Assembly: GCA_020853995.1 (NCBI GenBank)
Contig: JADYXV010000352.1
Location: forward strand, 1-35,317
Reading direction: 5' to 3'
Source of the DNA: Novosphingobium sp.
Lineage (GTDB): Bacteria; Pseudomonadota; Alphaproteobacteria; Sphingomonadales; Sphingomonadaceae
Length of the DNA: 35,317 nt
Below, piece after piece: positions 31,623 to 35,317 of this stretch (position 1 is the stretch's first letter; the number at the start of each line of letters is the position of its first letter). The notes beneath the pieces are model-generated. The model had not been told where the DNA came from. It did not search any database and worked only from the letters and a program-made list of their open reading frames with translations. The translations under genes and the position numbers were made by a program.

Positions 31623-32540
31623 ATGATCGATCTTCCCGCGCCGCTCTATGCAACCGAGATGGCGCAAGAGGCTGGGCTGATGCAGATCGGCCCGATCCAG
31701 TCGCGCGGGGGGCAGCTTTCGCCCTTGCCCATTCCGCGCCGCCGCAAACAGGCCGAGGTCGAGGCAGAAGCGGGGATGGAGCGGCCCGATCTGCCCGATC
31801 AGGACCGGCTGACCGCCTGCATCGCCAAAGCTGCGCGTGATCCGCAGGCCGCCTTGGTTGACGCACGCAACTGGGCGTCCGAAGGCCGCGATGCCGGACA
31901 GAATGTGCGGGCAAACCAGTGCCTTGGCCTGATCCTGTCCAATGCAGGCGATTTTGACGGCGCGCTGGCCGCCTTTGCGCAAGGCGTGGCGGGCATTCCA
32001 AAACCGCTGGAAGTGGCCGCCGTGCCGCTGATGGTGATGGCGGGCAATGCGGCGCTGGCTGGCGGCAAGCCTGAAGATGCGCTCGGCTGGTTTGACCGTG
32101 CGCTGGCAGTGAAGGATTACACCGACAACGCCGCGCTGGGCGCGTTGCAGGCTGACCGTTCGCGCGCTCTGGTGGCGCTGGGGCGTTTGGCCGAGGCAGG
32201 CGGCGCGCTGGACGAGGTCCACCGGCTTGCGCCCGAAGATGCCGAGGGCTGGCTGCTTTCGGCCACGCTGGCGCGGCGCAACAATGATCTGCCGCGCGCG
32301 CAACGCGACATCGAGATCGCCGCCAAATATGCCCCGCGCGATCCCCGCATCGGTCTTGAAGCTGGCGTGATTGCGATTCTGGATGGGCGTGAAGAGGCCG
32401 CGCGCAAGTCATGGGATTCCGTGCTGGCCGCCGATCCGGATGGTGATGCGGGAAAGGTTGCAAAAGGCTACCTTGAACAGTTGGGGCCGGTTCCTACATC
32501 TGTGGTGTCCCCCGCAACAGAAAAGCCATTAGCCCCATGA
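31623..32540 (+). CDS. TPR-repeat protein of unknown function
   Basis: 305 residues. ATG 31623 is preferred because AAGGA (31611-31615) is 7 bases upstream; a TTG at 31608 would overlap the hydrolase stop. The first ~60 residues are low-complexity and charged (PIPRRRKQAEVEAEAG). From ~65 to ~285 the protein is helical with tetratricopeptide-like pairs, for example NAALAGGKPEDALGWFDRAL, DRSRALVALGRLAEAGGAL and SATLARRNNDLPRAQRDIEI. TPRs mediate protein-protein contacts; no partner can be named. No signal peptide is visible. It overlaps the next gene by ATGA (32537-32540). Confidence 0.85.
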   Translation: MIDLPAPLYATEMAQEAGLMQIGPIQSRGGQLSPLPIPRRRKQAEVEAEAGMERPDLPDQDRLTACIAKAARDPQAALVDARNWASEGRDAGQNVRANQCLGLILSNAGDFDGALAAFAQGVAGIPKPLEVAAVPLMVMAGNAALAGGKPEDALGWFDRALAVKDYTDNAALGALQADRSRALVALGRLAEAGGALDEVHRLAPEDAEGWLLSATLARRNNDLPRAQRDIEIAAKYAPRDPRIGLEAGVIAILDGREEAARKSWDSVLAADPDGDAGKVAKGYLEQLGPVPTSVVSPATEKPLAP

Positions 32541-33529
32541 AGTTATCCGTCCTCGATCTGGTCAGCGTGGTTGAGGGCGGAACGGTCCGTCAGGCGCTCG
32601 ACAATGCCGCCGCTGCGGCCAAAGTCGCCGAAGACTGCGGCTATCAGCGCTATTGGGTGGCCGAACATCACGGAATGGATGGCATTGCCAGCGCAGCGGT
32701 TTCCGTCGCGCTCGCCCATATCGGCCACGCCACCTCCACCATCCGCATCGGTTCGGGCGGGATCATGCTGCCCAATCACAACCCGTTGGTGATTGCCGAA
32801 CAGTTCGGCACGCTGGATGCGCTGTTTCCGGGCCGGATCGACCTTGGCCTCGGTCGCGCGCCGGGGGCAGACCAGCGCATTGTCCGCGCGCTGCGCAAAG
32901 ATACCAACCGCGCGGCAGAGGATTTCCCTGCTGATGTTGTCGAATTACAGGCACAGTTTGCGGGTGATCCGCGCGTGCCGCTGCAAGCCGTACCGGGCAA
33001 GGGCGCCAAGCCGCAAATCTGGATTTTGGGATCAAGCCTGTTCGGCGCGCAATTGGCGGCCATGCTCGGCCTGCCCTATGCCTTCGCCTCGCACTTCGCG
33101 CCCGATCATCTCGATGCCGCGCTGAAGCTCTATCGCGAACGCTTCGAACCGTCCGATACGCTGGCCGCGCCCTATTGCGCCGCTGCGATCAACGTGGTGG
33201 CTGCCGATACGGATGAGGAGGCGGAATTGCTCGCTTCTTCAATGGATCAGTCATTCGTGGCGTTGCGCACGGGCAATCCGGGCAAGCTGAAACCGCCGGT
33301 TCCGGGTTATCGCGAGTCACTGCCGCCCCAGGCCCTGGCCATGCTCGCCCATGTGCGGCAGGTCAGCGCCACCGGCAGCGTAGCCACCGTCCGCAAAGGC
33401 CTTGCCGCCTTTGCCGATCGCACCGGCGTGGACGAAGTGGTGGTGGCCGCCTCGATCTTTGATCAGGCCGCGCGGCGGCGTTCGCTGCAATTGACGATGG
33501 AAGCCGCAAACGAGCTGGTCCCGGCCTGA
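32537..33529 (+). CDS. LLM-class flavin-dependent oxidoreductase (luciferase-like)
   Basis: 330 residues with the bacterial luciferase-like TIM barrel. The N-terminal YWVAEHHGMDGIAS, GSGGIMLPNHNPLVIAEQF, and LFPGRIDLGLGRAPG are hallmarks of the 'group 1' luciferase-family oxidoreductases. They use FMNH2 or F420 in monooxygenase or dehydrogenase reactions; the substrate is unknown and most members of this subgroup are uncharacterised. It is translationally coupled to the TPR gene by the ATGA overlap. No flavin reductase gene is nearby. Confidence 0.93.
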   Translation: MKLSVLDLVSVVEGGTVRQALDNAAAAAKVAEDCGYQRYWVAEHHGMDGIASAAVSVALAHIGHATSTIRIGSGGIMLPNHNPLVIAEQFGTLDALFPGRIDLGLGRAPGADQRIVRALRKDTNRAAEDFPADVVELQAQFAGDPRVPLQAVPGKGAKPQIWILGSSLFGAQLAAMLGLPYAFASHFAPDHLDAALKLYRERFEPSDTLAAPYCAAAINVVAADTDEEAELLASSMDQSFVALRTGNPGKLKPPVPGYRESLPPQALAMLAHVRQVSATGSVATVRKGLAAFADRTGVDEVVVAASIFDQAARRRSLQLTMEAANELVPA

Positions 33530-33640
33530 CGATCATCGATTCAGCCACCAAAATTCACAATTCTGAGATGGTTCGGCACGTAATGTCGTCCAAGGCATTT
33601 ACGACGGCAAAGTTAACCATGCCGCGCCAATGAACCGGAC

Positions 33641-33669
33641 TTGTCCGCTTGCAACGGCTGGATTAGCAT
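33641..33669 (+). promoter_or_regulatory. Candidate promoter for the NAD-glutamate dehydrogenase gene
   Basis: TTGTCC (33641-33646) and TAGCAT (33664-33669) are 17 bases apart. A second, weaker option is TTGATA (33678-33683) with ATAACA (33701-33706), also 17 apart. The stretch 33670-33725 is strikingly AT-rich relative to its surroundings. Confidence 0.35.
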
Positions 33670-33709
33670 CGGCATAATTGATACAAAACCGAATCATAAA
33701 ATAACAAGA

Positions 33710-33735
33710 GAGAGTAATATTCTCTCGCAGGAGAG
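33710..33735 (+). promoter_or_regulatory. Alternative hairpins over the glutamate dehydrogenase ribosome site
   Basis: CTCTC (33722-33726) can pair either with GAGAG upstream (33710-33714) or with GAGAG downstream (33731-33735). The downstream copy is the purine-rich stretch 15 bases before the ATG. The two stems exclude each other, a possible small translational switch. Stems are only 5 base pairs. Confidence 0.3.
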
Positions 33736-33749
33736 CCGGGAACCCACGC

Positions 33750-35317
33750 ATGGCGTCGAAGTCCGCAATTCAATCGTCTTCCACCGTTGTCCATGATGTG
33801 GACGCACAGGACCTTGCCAATCCCCATGCTGCCGCGTTGATGACGCGCTTCATGGCGGCGCTTCTTCCGGATGAGGCGCGCGATTTCGATGCCGGACGTC
33901 TGGCCGAAGCCGCCCTGTTCACCGCGACCGTGGCCACGCTGCGCAAAGGTAGCGAACCTGCCATCGCCATCGAAAGCGTCAGCGGATCAACCACCGGTAC
34001 GCGCCATTTGCGCATCGCGGTCATCAATGATGACATGCCGTTTCTGGTTGATTCGATTGCCTCGACCATCACCGCGCAAGGGCTTGCGATTGACCGCATG
34101 GTCCATCCCGTCGTCGCCGTCCGCCGCGATGGTGATGGCACCCTGATCGATTTTCCCGAAGGCGATGCCGCTGGCGAACGCCGCGAATCCATCGTCTATC
34201 TCGAAACCGTCCGCGCCGATGCGCGCCAGCGTCGTGCCTTGATCGGAGCGCTTGAGGCAACGCTGGACGATGTGCGCGCCGCCGTTGCCGATTGGCCGCT
34301 GATGCAGGCCGCCATGCGCGATGATGCCGCCAACCTGGCCGATCCCGAAGGCGCGGCGCTGCTGCGCTGGCTGGCCGATGGCATGTTGACGCAATTGGGC
34401 TGCGTCACGCGGTTCCGCGACGGACGACAGGAAAACCCGCGCGGCATTTGCCGTGCCAGCGCCGAAGAACTGCTGGCAGATGCGTCCTATGATCGCGCTT
34501 TCCGCTGGTTTGATGAGGCCGGGATTGACGGGCAGGGCCGTGTGCCGCTGATCGTCAAGGCCAACCGCATCGCCAATGTCCATCGCCGCGTTCCGCTTGA
34601 TCTGTTTATCGTGCCGCGTCTGGAACAGGGCAAAGTCACCGCCCTTTGCGTCCACGCAGGCGTATGGACCAGCGCGGCGCTGGCCGCGGCACCTGATCGC
34701 ATACCGCGCCTGCGCAGCCAGTTGACCGGACTGATGGACAAGTTCGGCTTTTCGCCCAACGGCCACGCCGGAAAAGCGCTGGTCCACGCGATGACCGCGC
34801 TGCCGCATGATCTGCTGGCCAGCTTTGCCGATGCCGATCTGGAACGCGTCGCCACCGCGATGATGAGCCTGGTGGACCGGCCCCGCCCGCGCCTTGCGCT
34901 GGTGCAGGCCCCGCTGGCGCGGCACTTGTTTGCCTTTGTGTGGCTGCCGCGCGATGCCTTGTCGACCGACGTGCGCCTTGCCATCCAGCAGATGCTGGAA
35001 GCCAATGCAGGCGCGCAAGTGCTGGATTGGGCCTTGCAAGTCGAAGGCAGCACGCTGGCCATGTTGCGTTTTGTGCTGGATGTGCGCGAACAGGCCGCAA
35101 AGCCCGATGAAGCAGCGCTCGATGCACAATTGCAGGCTATGGTGCGTGGCTGGGCAGGAGCAGTCGAAGCCGAATTGGCCAGTATCGAAGACCCATCGCG
35201 CGCCGCCGCCATCGCTGCGCGCTATGCCGATGCCTTCCCGCTATCCTACCGCACTGCATCAGGCCCTGCCGAGGCGGCGCGCGACATCCGCGTGTTGCGC
35301 ACCCTGTCAGGCAGCAA
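33750..35317 (+). CDS. Large NAD-specific glutamate dehydrogenase, N-terminal part (3' truncated by window)
   Basis: The frame is open from ATG 33750 to the window end, about 522 codons of a protein that in this family (GDH-180 type) is ~1,500-1,600 residues. The N-terminal regulatory region is recognisable: INDDMPFLVDSIASTI (about 92-107), HPVVAVRR, the second ACT-like block with LFIVPRLEQGKV and HAGVWTSAALAA, and then SPNGHAGKALVHAMTALPHD. The catalytic dehydrogenase domain lies beyond the window. The full enzyme deaminates L-glutamate to 2-oxoglutarate with NAD+, feeding the TCA cycle. GGGAA 7 bases before the ATG is the likely ribosome site. It is preceded by a 220-base AT-rich leader. 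Confidence 0.93.
   Translation, partial: MASKSAIQSSSTVVHDVDAQDLANPHAAALMTRFMAALLPDEARDFDAGRLAEAALFTATVATLRKGSEPAIAIESVSGSTTGTRHLRIAVINDDMPFLVDSIASTITAQGLAIDRMVHPVVAVRRDGDGTLIDFPEGDAAGERRESIVYLETVRADARQRRALIGALEATLDDVRAAVADWPLMQAAMRDDAANLADPEGAALLRWLADGMLTQLGCVTRFRDGRQENPRGICRASAEELLADASYDRAFRWFDEAGIDGQGRVPLIVKANRIANVHRRVPLDLFIVPRLEQGKVTALCVHAGVWTSAALAAAPDRIPRLRSQLTGLMDKFGFSPNGHAGKALVHAMTALPHDLLASFADADLERVATAMMSLVDRPRPRLALVQAPLARHLFAFVWLPRDALSTDVRLAIQQMLEANAGAQVLDWALQVEGSTLAMLRFVLDVREQAAKPDEAALDAQLQAMVRGWAGAVEAELASIEDPSRAAAIAARYADAFPLSYRTASGPAEAARDIRVLRTLSGS

Noticed and set aside
33987-35129. 380-codon minus-strand frame near the window end
   Set aside because: Opposite the open glutamate dehydrogenase frame, whose family blocks are clear.

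Overview
The window looks like chromosomal DNA of an alphaproteobacterium in the Sphingomonadales, most likely Novosphingobium or a close relative. This is inferred from the GC-rich codon use, a TonB-dependent receptor, a TolC/PopZ locus next to a protein-L-isoaspartate methyltransferase homologue, a giant NAD-glutamate dehydrogenase, a LytS/LytTR pair, and GC-rich palindromes of a kind common in sphingomonads. No tRNA, rRNA, CRISPR array, transposase or phage gene was seen.

Layout. Bases 1-1206 hold the 3' end of a TonB-dependent receptor and a GntR/FCD regulator. Bases 1227-4174 (minus) hold a methyltransferase-like gene, tolC continuing in frame into a PopZ (DUF2497) domain, and a 2Fe-2S ferredoxin-like gene. 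Bases 4336-8566 (plus) hold class I fumarase and a histidine kinase/LytTR regulator pair. Bases 8616-12657 (minus) hold malic enzyme and a membrane protein, with mutS divergent at 12784-15384. Bases 15703-20423 (minus) hold pyrD, ggt and an acyl-CoA synthetase. Bases 20864-27417 (plus) are a SUF iron-sulfur operon: Rrf2 regulator, sufB, two DUF559 nuclease-like genes, sufC, sufD, sufS, a SufT-like gene and an A-type carrier. Bases 27414-30724 (minus) hold an unknown duplicated protein and thrS. Bases 30868-33529 (plus) hold a hydrolase, a TPR protein and a luciferase-like oxidoreductase. From 33750 a large NAD-glutamate dehydrogenase runs off the window.

The SUF operon is the most coherent unit: regulator, SufBCD scaffold, SufS sulfur donor, SufT-like maturation factor and carrier, joined mostly by 4-base stop/start overlaps. 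Between sufB and sufC sit two tandem DUF559 (PD-(D/E)XK, Vsr-like) genes. The second is bracketed by nearly identical inverted GC-rich palindromes that also encode both ends of its protein. The first carries what looks like a decayed version of the same palindrome in the same reading frame and has lost its catalytic Asp and Glu. A similar inverted palindrome pair with no gene between its arms lies before the carrier gene. I read this as a possible mobile nuclease cassette, present as a fresh copy, a worn copy and an empty copy in one operon. It is the leading candidate for something undescribed here.

Other points of interest are the in-frame TolC-PopZ fusion with an intact internal ribosome binding site, a kinase with a very large extracytoplasmic insert, a structured region with a strong terminator upstream of the suf promoter, two copies of a nested double-hairpin repeat with compensated bases, and an unknown protein built from an internal duplication.
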